In this document: positions 43,742-51,546 of the stretch, one piece after another
Position numbering within the stretch: the first letter of the stretch is position 1
Layout: every line of letters starts with the position of its first letter
NCBI GenBank assembly: GCA_003851245.1
Contig: BHEP01000014.1
Location: 1-57,232 of the forward strand
Origin: Bacteroidales bacterium
GTDB lineage: Bacteria > Bacteroidota > Bacteroidia > Bacteroidales > Azobacteroidaceae
Length of the DNA stretch: 57,232 bases
Direction of reading: 5' to 3'
Program-made: the position numbers and the translations under genes
Notes under the pieces: generated by a model
The model's database searches: none
What the model was told of the DNA's origin: nothing
What the model saw: only the letters and a program-made list of their open reading frames with translations

Positions 43742-45754
43742 CTACTTGTAGGCTTTTTTAAACACCAAAGCAGTGCGTGCAGGCAGATATAAGCGCAGCC
43801 AGCCTTTCTCTTCTTTTTCATAAAGAGGATCGGCGATAGCAGAGTATTCGAGGCCGACATTTACCCTATCGAAACCTCCAAAAGCAGGATCGTCGCTACT
43901 TAGTGCCAACTTATAATCAGCGAGTTCGCACAAGATACCATAGTCTGCAAACGATTGGTTGGGATTGAAATTGAATACAAATACAAGGTCTTCTCGCTGA
44001 AAGGCCAAAACCTGATCCTTATCATTTTCCCAGCGCTTGACAATATCGCTTGCTTGAAAGTTTTTTATTGATTTAATGAGCCTTATCATTTCCTTATCAA
44101 AACTATCTAAATAGCAATATTTCAAGTCCTTATTGTCTACCAAAGACCATTGACGTCGGGTATATTTATAGGACCAATTATTGTCTTTTCGAGGAAAATC
44201 TATCCATTCGGGATGTCCAAATTCATTTCCTATAAAATTTAGGTATCCTCCATTCATGCTACTTGCTGTTGCCAGGCGAATCATTTTGTGCAAGGCAATG
44301 CCTCTATCTACTGCCAAATTTAAGTCGCCCTTTGCCATGTGCCAGTACATCTGATCATCAATAAGCCAAAAGATAAGAGTTTTGTCGCCCACCAATGCCT
44401 GATCATGGCTTTCGGCATAGTTTATTGTTTTTTCGTCCTGTCTTCTGTTTGTTAGCTCCCACCAAATGGCCGTTGGCAGCCAATCTTGGTCTCGCTTTTC
44501 TTTCAAGGTTTTGATCCAAAAATCGGGGATGTTTAATGCCATCCTATAATCGAAACCAAAGCCTCCGTCTGCAAGGGAGCTCGCCAATCCAGGCATGCCG
44601 CTTACCTCTTCGGCAATAGAAATAGCATGCGGATTTACTTCATGAATGAGCTTATTTGCCAACATCAAATAATTGATGGCATCTACATCTTGGTATCCAT
44701 TAAAATAATCCTCGTAGGCAGAGAAAGTTTCTTCCAAACCATGGCTATTATACAACATGGAAGTTACTCCATCAAAACGAAAGCCATCAAAATTAAATTC
44801 TTCTAACCAATATTTACAATTGGAGAGTAAAAAATGGAGTACAGGATTTTTCTCATAATCGAAGCACAAAGAATCCCAAGCAGGATGTAGTCTGCGGCTG
44901 CCTGTATGAAAATATTGATGATAAGAGCCATCAAATTGTCCTAGTCCTTCTATATCATTTTTAACGGCATGCGAATGAACTATATCCATAATAACAGATA
45001 TACCACTAGAATGAGCCTCGTCGATAAGTGCTTTTAGCTCCTCGGGAGTTCCAAAGCGCGATGAGGGTGCAAAAAAGCTTGAAACATGGTATCCAAAAGA
45101 TCCATAATAGGGATGTTCCTGAATTGCCATAATCTGAATGGCATTATAGCCGGATTTTATAATTCGGGGTAGCACATTTTCACGAAATTCATTGTAAGTT
45201 CCCACCTTTTCCTCTTCAGTTGCCATGCCAATATGGCATTCGTAGATCAGTAAGGGAGAAGTATCTGGAATAAAATCCTTTATTTTGAAGGAGTAGGCAG
45301 ATGAGGGATCCCATACCTGAGCGGAAAAAATATGCGTCCTATCATCTTGAACCACCCTACGCGACCAAGCGGGAATGCGCTCTCCTCTTCCATTTTCCCA
45401 ATGTATGTGCAACTTATAAAGCTGTCCATGGTGCAGGGCATCTAAGGGCAGGGTAATCTCCCAATTGCCATTGCCAGTAGGGTGCAAAGAAAAATTTTGT
45501 TTTTCATGCCAATTATTAAAATCGCCTACCAAATAAATCGCATTTGCATTGGGTGCCCATTCTCTAAAAACCCAAGAATCTGCTTGTTTGTGGAGACCAA
45601 AATACAAATGCCCAGAAGCAAACTCAGCCAAAGAAATTTTCCCATTTTGTGTTAGCAAATTTTCTTTTTGTTGGGCAGATACATATCGCCCTACAATGGC
45701 TTCTTGGAAAGGCAACAACCAAGGGTCATTCTTTAAAATATTAAGTGTTTCCAT
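43742..45754 (-). CDS. glgB: 1,4-alpha-glucan branching enzyme (GH13)
   Basis: GlgB-type enzymes make alpha-1,6 branches in glycogen. An N-terminal CBM48 domain (WAPNANAIYLVGDFNNW) precedes the GH13 barrel, which shows MDIVHSH (region I), DGFRFDGVTSML with the nucleophile Asp (region II), IAEEVSGMPG with the acid Glu (region III) and ESHDQ (region IV). A C-terminal all-beta domain ends the protein. At 670 aa it is closer to eukaryote-like branching enzymes than to E. coli GlgB, as is frequent in Bacteroidota. It follows yhcH by 17 bp. No other glycogen gene is in the window. Confidence 0.92.
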   Translation of the reverse strand: METLNILKNDPWLLPFQEAIVGRYVSAQQKENLLTQNGKISLAEFASGHLYFGLHKQADSWVFREWAPNANAIYLVGDFNNWHEKQNFSLHPTGNGNWEITLPLDALHHGQLYKLHIHWENGRGERIPAWSRRVVQDDRTHIFSAQVWDPSSAYSFKIKDFIPDTSPLLIYECHIGMATEEEKVGTYNEFRENVLPRIIKSGYNAIQIMAIQEHPYYGSFGYHVSSFFAPSSRFGTPEELKALIDEAHSSGISVIMDIVHSHAVKNDIEGLGQFDGSYHQYFHTGSRRLHPAWDSLCFDYEKNPVLHFLLSNCKYWLEEFNFDGFRFDGVTSMLYNSHGLEETFSAYEDYFNGYQDVDAINYLMLANKLIHEVNPHAISIAEEVSGMPGLASSLADGGFGFDYRMALNIPDFWIKTLKEKRDQDWLPTAIWWELTNRRQDEKTINYAESHDQALVGDKTLIFWLIDDQMYWHMAKGDLNLAVDRGIALHKMIRLATASSMNGGYLNFIGNEFGHPEWIDFPRKDNNWSYKYTRRQWSLVDNKDLKYCYLDSFDKEMIRLIKSIKNFQASDIVKRWENDKDQVLAFQREDLVFVFNFNPNQSFADYGILCELADYKLALSSDDPAFGGFDRVNVGLEYSAIADPLYEKEEKGWLRLYLPARTALVFKKAYK

Positions 45755-45771
45755 ATTTTAAATGATAATTT

Positions 45772-46224
45772 TTATAAATTTTCTACCAATATTTTGATAA
45801 CTATTTTTTTAATCACACCTTCTCCCACAGAAGGAGCATGTGCGTCGTGTGGAAAGAAAACAACAAATTCGCCCGCCTGGAGAGAAAAATAAGTCGAAGC
45901 TTTGTCAGCAAAAAACTGCAAGTCTTTTTCCTTATCTAAAATTTCTGCATCCTTGCATTCTGCCCTATCCTTCCATCCAAAGGATTCTACAGCATTCAGG
46001 GGTATTTGAATGTCTATATATTTGTTGTGTGCTTCTAATTTAGTATCACTCTTATTTTTAAGTTTCACCTCATTGATATTAACAATAATGGCATCGCCCA
46101 AAACATGGGTTTTGGATGGAGCTAAGTTAGCTAAATTTAAAGTTTTTAAATATTCAAAAGCCTTCTTAAAATAGGGATTAATACTGTAGTATAAATCGGC
46201 ATTTTGTAGCGAATCAATGATCAT
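45772..46224 (-). CDS. YhcH/YjgK/YiaL family cupin protein
   Basis: A 150-residue protein of the YhcH/YjgK/YiaL (DUF386) family. Visible family features are KTHVLGDAIIVNINEVKLK, EAHNKYIDIQIPL and a C-terminal FFPHDAHAPS with metal-binding His residues. Relatives are linked to sialic acid or other sugar breakdown (anomerase or isomerase roles proposed). Here it leads an operon with glgB, which hints at general sugar metabolism. Its -7 box is at 46253-46260. Confidence 0.88.
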   Translation of the reverse strand: MIIDSLQNADLYYSINPYFKKAFEYLKTLNLANLAPSKTHVLGDAIIVNINEVKLKNKSDTKLEAHNKYIDIQIPLNAVESFGWKDRAECKDAEILDKEKDLQFFADKASTYFSLQAGEFVVFFPHDAHAPSVGEGVIKKIVIKILVENL

Positions 46225-46252
46225 GATTATAAATTCTTAAGTAATATTATGA

Positions 46253-46260
46253 CAAAGATA
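46253..46260 (-). promoter_or_regulatory. -7 box of yhcH-glgB (TATCTTTG)
   Basis: TATCTTTG on the minus strand lies 28 bp before the yhcH-like ATG and is divergent from the antiporter promoter. Confidence 0.45.
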
Positions 46261-46281
46261 AAATATTTGTAGAAATAACCC

Positions 46282-46289
46282 TACCTTTG
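46282..46289 (+). promoter_or_regulatory. -7 box of the CPA2 antiporter (TACCTTTG)
   Basis: TACCTTTG lies 23 bp before the antiporter ATG at 46313. Confidence 0.5.
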
Positions 46290-46312
46290 TTGAGATAAAA
46301 TATATTTCTTAT

Positions 46313-48538
46313 ATGAGTAAGGGACTTCGAAACTTAACTTTTTACATTTCTATGCTGCTTATTTTCGTACTCCTAATGTATGGAATTACGGAGCTAGGCA
46401 AGGGTTTTGAAACTAGCTTTGAAGTCCCCGCAAAAGTTGAAACAGAAAAAAATTATTTGCAGCAAGGCTTCTCAATGTTTATAAAAGTTTTGGATGAAAA
46501 TTTGCACTCTCCGCTAGGGATCTTACTTTTGCAAGTTATAGCAATACTTTTTACAGCCCGTGTATTTGGATATATTTTCGTCAAACTGGGACAACCCTCA
46601 GTAATTGGAGAAATTGTGGCGGGTATTGTGCTGGGGCCTTCTGTATTGGCACATGTTTTTCCTGAAGTATCATCCTTCCTTTTTTCTCCCGAAAGCCTAG
46701 GCAATATAAATATATTGAGTCAGATAGGGCTCATTCTTTTCATGTTTGTAATAGGCATGGAATTGGATATAGAGGAAGTAAAAAAGAAACTCAAAGAAAC
46801 CATTTTTATTAGTCATGCAAGCATGATTGTGCCTTTTATTTTGGGAATGCTTGCGGCCTATTTTACATATCCTTATTATGCCTCTCACACAAGTCCCTTT
46901 TTGTCGTACGCACTCTTCATAGGAGTTGCTATGAGCATTACAGCCTTTCCTGTATTGGCACGTATTATTCAGGAGAAAAATCTTTCCAAATCACATGTAG
47001 GCACCATTTCTTTGGCAAGTGCTGCCAATAACGATCTCACTGCCTGGTGTTTGCTGGCTGTGGTCATTGCCATTGCACAATCGGGAACTTTTATAGGCGC
47101 TATCTATGTGATTTTGTCTGCAATACTGTTTGTTGTATTCATGTTTTTTGTGATCAAACCATTTTTGAATACCATTGGTAATGTCTATTACAATGCCGAG
47201 GTAATCAACAAAAGCATAGTAGCATTTATGCTATTTATTTTGATGGTGTCGGCCTACATCACCGAAATAATTGGAGTTCATGCCCTCTTTGGTTCTTTTA
47301 TAGCAGGCGTTGTGATGCCTTCTAACATAAAATTTAGAAAGATAATTACAGAAAAAGTTGAAGATGTGGCTCTCTGCCTTTTCTTACCATTATTTTTTGT
47401 TTCCACAGGACTAAAAACAGAGATAGGATTAATTAATACTCCTACAGAATGGCTTGTTTGCCTCATGTTTATTGTGGTGGCAGTGATTGGAAAAATAGGA
47501 GGGGCAAGCCTTTCTGCACGTTTTGTGGGTGAAAGCTGGAAGGACAGCTGGACAATAGGAGCTCTGATGAATACCAGAGGACTTATGGAGTTGATTGTGC
47601 TCACTATTGGCTATGAAATGGGTATTTTATCGCCGTCAATATTTGTGATGCTTGTATTGATGACCCTTGTTACAACCTTTATGACAGGCCCCTTAATGAA
47701 TTTTATTGACTATTGCTATCGAAAAAAAACCAAATCTACAGACTCCCCTCACTCCAAGGAGAGTCATTTGTTTCGCCTGCTGCTATCTTTTGGAAGGGCA
47801 AATAGTGGAGGGATAATGCTGCACATGGCACATCAGGTGTTGAGCAAGGGCAGAGACTCTATGGATATTACAGCCCTTCACTTGACCGTAGGAGCGGAAA
47901 TAAACCCCATACATACAGATAATTTTGAATCCATTAGTTTTGAACCCATTTTGGAAGAAGCCAAAAAACTAAATGTGCCGCTCAAAACCTTGTACCGGGT
48001 AAGCAACAATGCCAGCGAAGATATTGTGGGCATGGTCAATGAAGGAAATTTTGACTTCCTTCTTGTGGGTGCAGGCATTGCTCAATCAGACTTGCCTTCT
48101 CGCTCATGGTTTTATCCCGGCGATTTGTTGAAAGACAAAACCAAATCCTTTATCGAAGAGGCTAATTGTACCGTTGGCGTATTTATGAATAGAAATTTTG
48201 AAAAGGCCGATCATGTTCTCCTTGTCTTAGACAATGTAAGTGATACTTTCTTGATTCAATACGCAGAAAATTTGATGCAATCCAATAATGCAAAAATTTC
48301 TTTTATTGATATTGCGCAGGATATTAATCAAAGTAAGGAGATATTAAAAGCCATCGCCCCGTTTTTGAGTAAGCATCCCTATTGTAATTTCATACAAGAA
48401 AAAAAATTGAGTGGGCATATTTTTCAAAATCATAATTTTATGCTTATCGCCTACAAAACATGGAATGAAATATCCGAAAGGAGCAAAGATGCTTTTCAGT
48501 ATATACCGTCAACATTAATTGTAAATTGTAAAAAATGA
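46313..48538 (+). CDS. CPA2-family cation/proton antiporter with C-terminal USP-like region
   Basis: A Na+(K+)/H+ antiporter (741 aa). One N-terminal helix and a loop precede about twelve helices of the Na_H_Exchanger fold, recognisable by FVKLGQPSVIGEIVAGIVLGP, IGMELDIEEVKKKL and GALMNTRGLMELI. The last ~250 residues are cytoplasmic and resemble a universal-stress-protein-type regulatory domain. Such proteins keep pH and cation balance. It is divergent from yhcH-glgB and precedes the acyltransferase pair by 42 bp, without obvious functional link. Confidence 0.92.
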   Translation: MSKGLRNLTFYISMLLIFVLLMYGITELGKGFETSFEVPAKVETEKNYLQQGFSMFIKVLDENLHSPLGILLLQVIAILFTARVFGYIFVKLGQPSVIGEIVAGIVLGPSVLAHVFPEVSSFLFSPESLGNINILSQIGLILFMFVIGMELDIEEVKKKLKETIFISHASMIVPFILGMLAAYFTYPYYASHTSPFLSYALFIGVAMSITAFPVLARIIQEKNLSKSHVGTISLASAANNDLTAWCLLAVVIAIAQSGTFIGAIYVILSAILFVVFMFFVIKPFLNTIGNVYYNAEVINKSIVAFMLFILMVSAYITEIIGVHALFGSFIAGVVMPSNIKFRKIITEKVEDVALCLFLPLFFVSTGLKTEIGLINTPTEWLVCLMFIVVAVIGKIGGASLSARFVGESWKDSWTIGALMNTRGLMELIVLTIGYEMGILSPSIFVMLVLMTLVTTFMTGPLMNFIDYCYRKKTKSTDSPHSKESHLFRLLLSFGRANSGGIMLHMAHQVLSKGRDSMDITALHLTVGAEINPIHTDNFESISFEPILEEAKKLNVPLKTLYRVSNNASEDIVGMVNEGNFDFLLVGAGIAQSDLPSRSWFYPGDLLKDKTKSFIEEANCTVGVFMNRNFEKADHVLLVLDNVSDTFLIQYAENLMQSNNAKISFIDIAQDINQSKEILKAIAPFLSKHPYCNFIQEKKLSGHIFQNHNFMLIAYKTWNEISERSKDAFQYIPSTLIVNCKK

Positions 48539-48580
48539 CGCTTTTATACCTATTTGTAAAAATAAATATAATTATATTTA

Positions 48581-49438
48581 ATGCCAATAAATAAACCTGG
48601 GCAAATGACAAAAGAAGATATTTTTAAGATAGACGTAAAAAAAATATTACAAGATAAAGCACCGGAAAAAGCTAATAAAATTCCTGGCTTTGTAACAAGC
48701 ATTCTTTCCAAGATATTATGTGTGAAAGGATTGAATGATTTTTTGACAAAAAATGGAGACGCGCAGGGTGTAGATATGATGGAGAATGCTGTAAAGTATT
48801 TTGACGTTAAATTAAAAATTCTAAACTCAGACAATATTCCCTCCACAGAAGAGCGTTTAATATTTGTTTCCAATCATCCCCTGGGAGGCTTGGATGGGAT
48901 ATGTCTTTCAATGTTTATTGGCAAACGTTTTAAGCATAAGATAAAATACCTGGTCAATGACTTATTGTTTTTTATAAAACCTCTTCAAAATATTTTCGTT
49001 CCCATCAACAAACACGGAGCACAAGCCAAGCAAGGAGCATTGGCTATCAATGAGGCCTTTTCTTCCGACAATCAGATTATTACTTTTCCAGCAGGGCTGT
49101 GTTCAAGAAAGATAAGTGGAAAAATTATTGACTCAGAATGGAAAAAAACATTCGTACTCAAGGCCATAGAATACAAGAGAAATGTAGTGCCAGTGCATTT
49201 TGAAGCAAGAAATTCCAACTTTTTTTACATGTTAGCCAATTTTAGAACCCGTATGGGCATTAAAATCAATATAGAAATGTTACTTTTGCCCTACGAAATG
49301 TTTAAGTCAAAAGGAAAGTTGTTAACAATTCAATTTGGGGAGCCTATTCCTTGGGAGTTTTTCGACAATTCCAAGACAGCCCAACAATGGGCAGATTGGA
49401 CAAAAGAACTTGTCTATGATATGGGAAAACAACAATAA
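48581..49438 (+). CDS. PlsC-type O-acyltransferase, GlsA-like
   Basis: A 285-residue acyltransferase with the glycerol-acyltransferase motif (NHPLGG in place of NHxxxxD, followed by LDGICL), FVPINKHGAQ and TFPAGLCSRK. Paired with the GNAT gene 92 bp downstream it matches the arrangement of glsA and glsB in Bacteroides, where GlsB makes N-acyl-glycine and GlsA adds a second acyl chain to form glycine lipids. I infer this role from family and pairing; phosphatidic-acid synthesis is the alternative. Confidence 0.8.
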   Translation: MPINKPGQMTKEDIFKIDVKKILQDKAPEKANKIPGFVTSILSKILCVKGLNDFLTKNGDAQGVDMMENAVKYFDVKLKILNSDNIPSTEERLIFVSNHPLGGLDGICLSMFIGKRFKHKIKYLVNDLLFFIKPLQNIFVPINKHGAQAKQGALAINEAFSSDNQIITFPAGLCSRKISGKIIDSEWKKTFVLKAIEYKRNVVPVHFEARNSNFFYMLANFRTRMGIKINIEMLLLPYEMFKSKGKLLTIQFGEPIPWEFFDNSKTAQQWADWTKELVYDMGKQQ

Positions 49439-49530
49439 AACCCATTGAAGAAACAAGATAGAGATGGCATAATAGCCGACAGAGAAATAAGTAGCTTACA
49501 AATCAAAACTAAAACAAGAGTAGCAAAAGC

Positions 49531-50517
49531 ATGCAAGATATTATTTCCAAAATAGCAAGAAAAGAACTGAAAGCTGAGCTTACAGAGGACAAGCTATTGC
49601 GAAAAACTAATAAGTCAGGCAATGAAATTTATATTTTCACTGCCCACAATGCGCCAAACTTAATGCGGGAAGTTGGAAGATTGAGGGAGATTGCTTTTAG
49701 ATACTATGGAGGAGGAACGGGAAAAAGTCTTGATATTGACCAGTTCGATACCATGGAAAACTCCTACAAGCAACTTATAGTTTGGGATCCGGAGGAAGAA
49801 GAGGTGCTTGGAGGCTATCGCTTCTTGTGTGGCAAGGAAGTTGTTTTCGACGACAATAACCAAGCCTGCTTGGCCACTGCCGAACTTTTTCGTTTTTCCA
49901 GACGTTTCATAGAAAAATATTTGCCGCGAACGGTAGAATTGGGGCGCTCTTTCGTTTCTTTAGACTATCAGTCTTCAAAATTGGGCTCCAAAAGCCTCTA
50001 TGTCTTAGATAATCTTTGGGATGGACTGGGGGCACTATCGGTAATAGACAATAGTTTACAGTATTATTTTGGAAAAATAACCATGTACAACACATACAAT
50101 CGGGAAGCAAGAAACATGATTTTGTATTTTCTCAACAAATATTTTGCCGATAAAAAAAAGCTTATTACGCCCATCAATAGCTTGCAAACCAACACCGACT
50201 ATGCCAAAATGAAAAGAATATTCTCTGCTTGGACTTACAAGGAGGACTATAAAACATTGAATGCCGAAGTACGAAAATTTGATATAAATATACCCCCATT
50301 GGTCAGTGCCTACATGAACCTTTCGCCCGAAATGATATCCTTTGGAACAGCCATCAATCCAGATTTTGGGGACGTAGAAGAAACAGGCATCCTCATTGAC
50401 TTCAATAAAATATTTGAGGAAAAAAAACGTCGCCACATAGAATCCTTTCTCCAAGAAAATCACTCTACGAGTATTTTGCACAGAATTAAAATGGCCATAA
50501 GTAAAAATAACAAATAA
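49531..50517 (+). CDS. GNAT-type N-acyltransferase, GlsB/OlsB-like
   Basis: A 328-residue protein of the OlsB/'hemolysin' acyltransferase group: LREIAFRYYGGGTGKSLDIDQFD, LIVWDPEEEEVLGGYRF, ELGRSFVSLDYQ. OlsB makes lyso-ornithine lipid, while the Bacteroides relative GlsB acylates glycine. The PlsC-like gene lies just upstream as in the glsA-glsB locus, so the product is probably an N-acyl amino acid, most likely glycine in this phylum. These lipids are linked to stress tolerance in Bacteroides. Confidence 0.8.
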   Translation: MQDIISKIARKELKAELTEDKLLRKTNKSGNEIYIFTAHNAPNLMREVGRLREIAFRYYGGGTGKSLDIDQFDTMENSYKQLIVWDPEEEEVLGGYRFLCGKEVVFDDNNQACLATAELFRFSRRFIEKYLPRTVELGRSFVSLDYQSSKLGSKSLYVLDNLWDGLGALSVIDNSLQYYFGKITMYNTYNREARNMILYFLNKYFADKKKLITPINSLQTNTDYAKMKRIFSAWTYKEDYKTLNAEVRKFDINIPPLVSAYMNLSPEMISFGTAINPDFGDVEETGILIDFNKIFEEKKRRHIESFLQENHSTSILHRIKMAISKNNK

Positions 50518-50566
50518 AATAATACAGTGAAATAATACAGTAAAAACAATAAAATATCGTTTTATC

Positions 50567-51352
50567 ATGAAAAAAATTATTATTACATTATTTCTGTGCC
50601 TGATAGTACTACAAAGTAAGGCTCAAGACAAATCTCTTTTTGAAAAGGAGATATTTTCCCATAAAGGTATGAGCCTACCCTACCGTATTTTATACCCCCA
50701 AAATTATGATCATACCAAGCAATATCCTTTGCTGCTCTTTCTACATGGAGCGGGAGAGCGAGGAAATGACAATGAATCGCAATTGATTCATGGCACCTCC
50801 TTTTTTATTGAAAATAATTACTACGAAGCTCAATTTCCAGCCATCGTGATAGCCCCTCAATGTCCGCAAGATACCTATTGGGCAAATATAGATAGGAAAA
50901 CTCAAGATGGAAAAGCCCATTTTCAATTTACTTCGCCCAAGCAGGCAACACCTCCCTTGGAAGCAGTCATTGCGCTGACTAAGGAGTTTATAGCTTCTGG
51001 CAAAATAAATAAAAAACAGGTCTATGTGGGCGGTTTGTCAATGGGTGGAATGGGTACTCTGGAAATTCTTTGGCGCATGCCCAATACCTTTGCTGCGGCC
51101 TTTCCTGTTTGTGGGGGCGCAGACCTCAGCAAATTGTCAAGATATGCCAAAACAAACCTTGGCATGTGGCTTTTTCATGGCGATGTAGACGGAGTTGTTC
51201 CGGTAGAAAACTCTCGCCGAATATACCAAACATTAAAAGACCTAGGTGCCGATGTGAGGTATACTGAATACCCTGGGGTAGACCACAATAGCTGGGACTA
51301 TACCTTCAAGGAATGCACACTAATGCCATGGCTCTTCGGACACAGAAAGTAG
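50567..51352 (+). CDS. Exported alpha/beta-hydrolase (esterase/phospholipase-like)
   Basis: A 261-residue protein with a signal peptide (cleavage after SKA) and an alpha/beta-hydrolase fold. The oxyanion segment LLFLHGAGERG, nucleophile in GLSMGGMG, acid in FHGDVDGVVP and His in GVDHNSW are all present. It resembles the exported 'prolyl oligopeptidase/phospholipase-carboxylesterase' group, often acetyl-xylan or other carbohydrate esterases. It stands before the large regulator gene but is convergent to it. A terminator follows at 51390. Confidence 0.85.
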   Translation: MKKIIITLFLCLIVLQSKAQDKSLFEKEIFSHKGMSLPYRILYPQNYDHTKQYPLLLFLHGAGERGNDNESQLIHGTSFFIENNYYEAQFPAIVIAPQCPQDTYWANIDRKTQDGKAHFQFTSPKQATPPLEAVIALTKEFIASGKINKKQVYVGGLSMGGMGTLEILWRMPNTFAAAFPVCGGADLSKLSRYAKTNLGMWLFHGDVDGVVPVENSRRIYQTLKDLGADVRYTEYPGVDHNSWDYTFKECTLMPWLFGHRK

Positions 51353-51389
51353 GGTTGATACTCTATCCATGGTAGATGAAAGCTGTTAG

Positions 51390-51420
51390 ACGAGCCTTTT
51401 GCGAGGCTCGTTCTTTTATT
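51390..51420 (+). terminator. Terminator after the hydrolase gene
   Basis: ACGAGCCT at 51390-51397 pairs with AGGCTCGT at 51404-51411 around a 6-base loop and is followed by a T-rich run. Confidence 0.75.
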
Positions 51421-51546
51421 TCAGTAAGGTAAAACCTACAAGCTAAATCTTTATATGGTTTGCATCTTGCAAAGTCAATAGATGCAATCTCGCTATTTGA
51501 ACCATGAAAAAGTATCATAAAATCTAATCATAGTGGCAAAGTAGAA

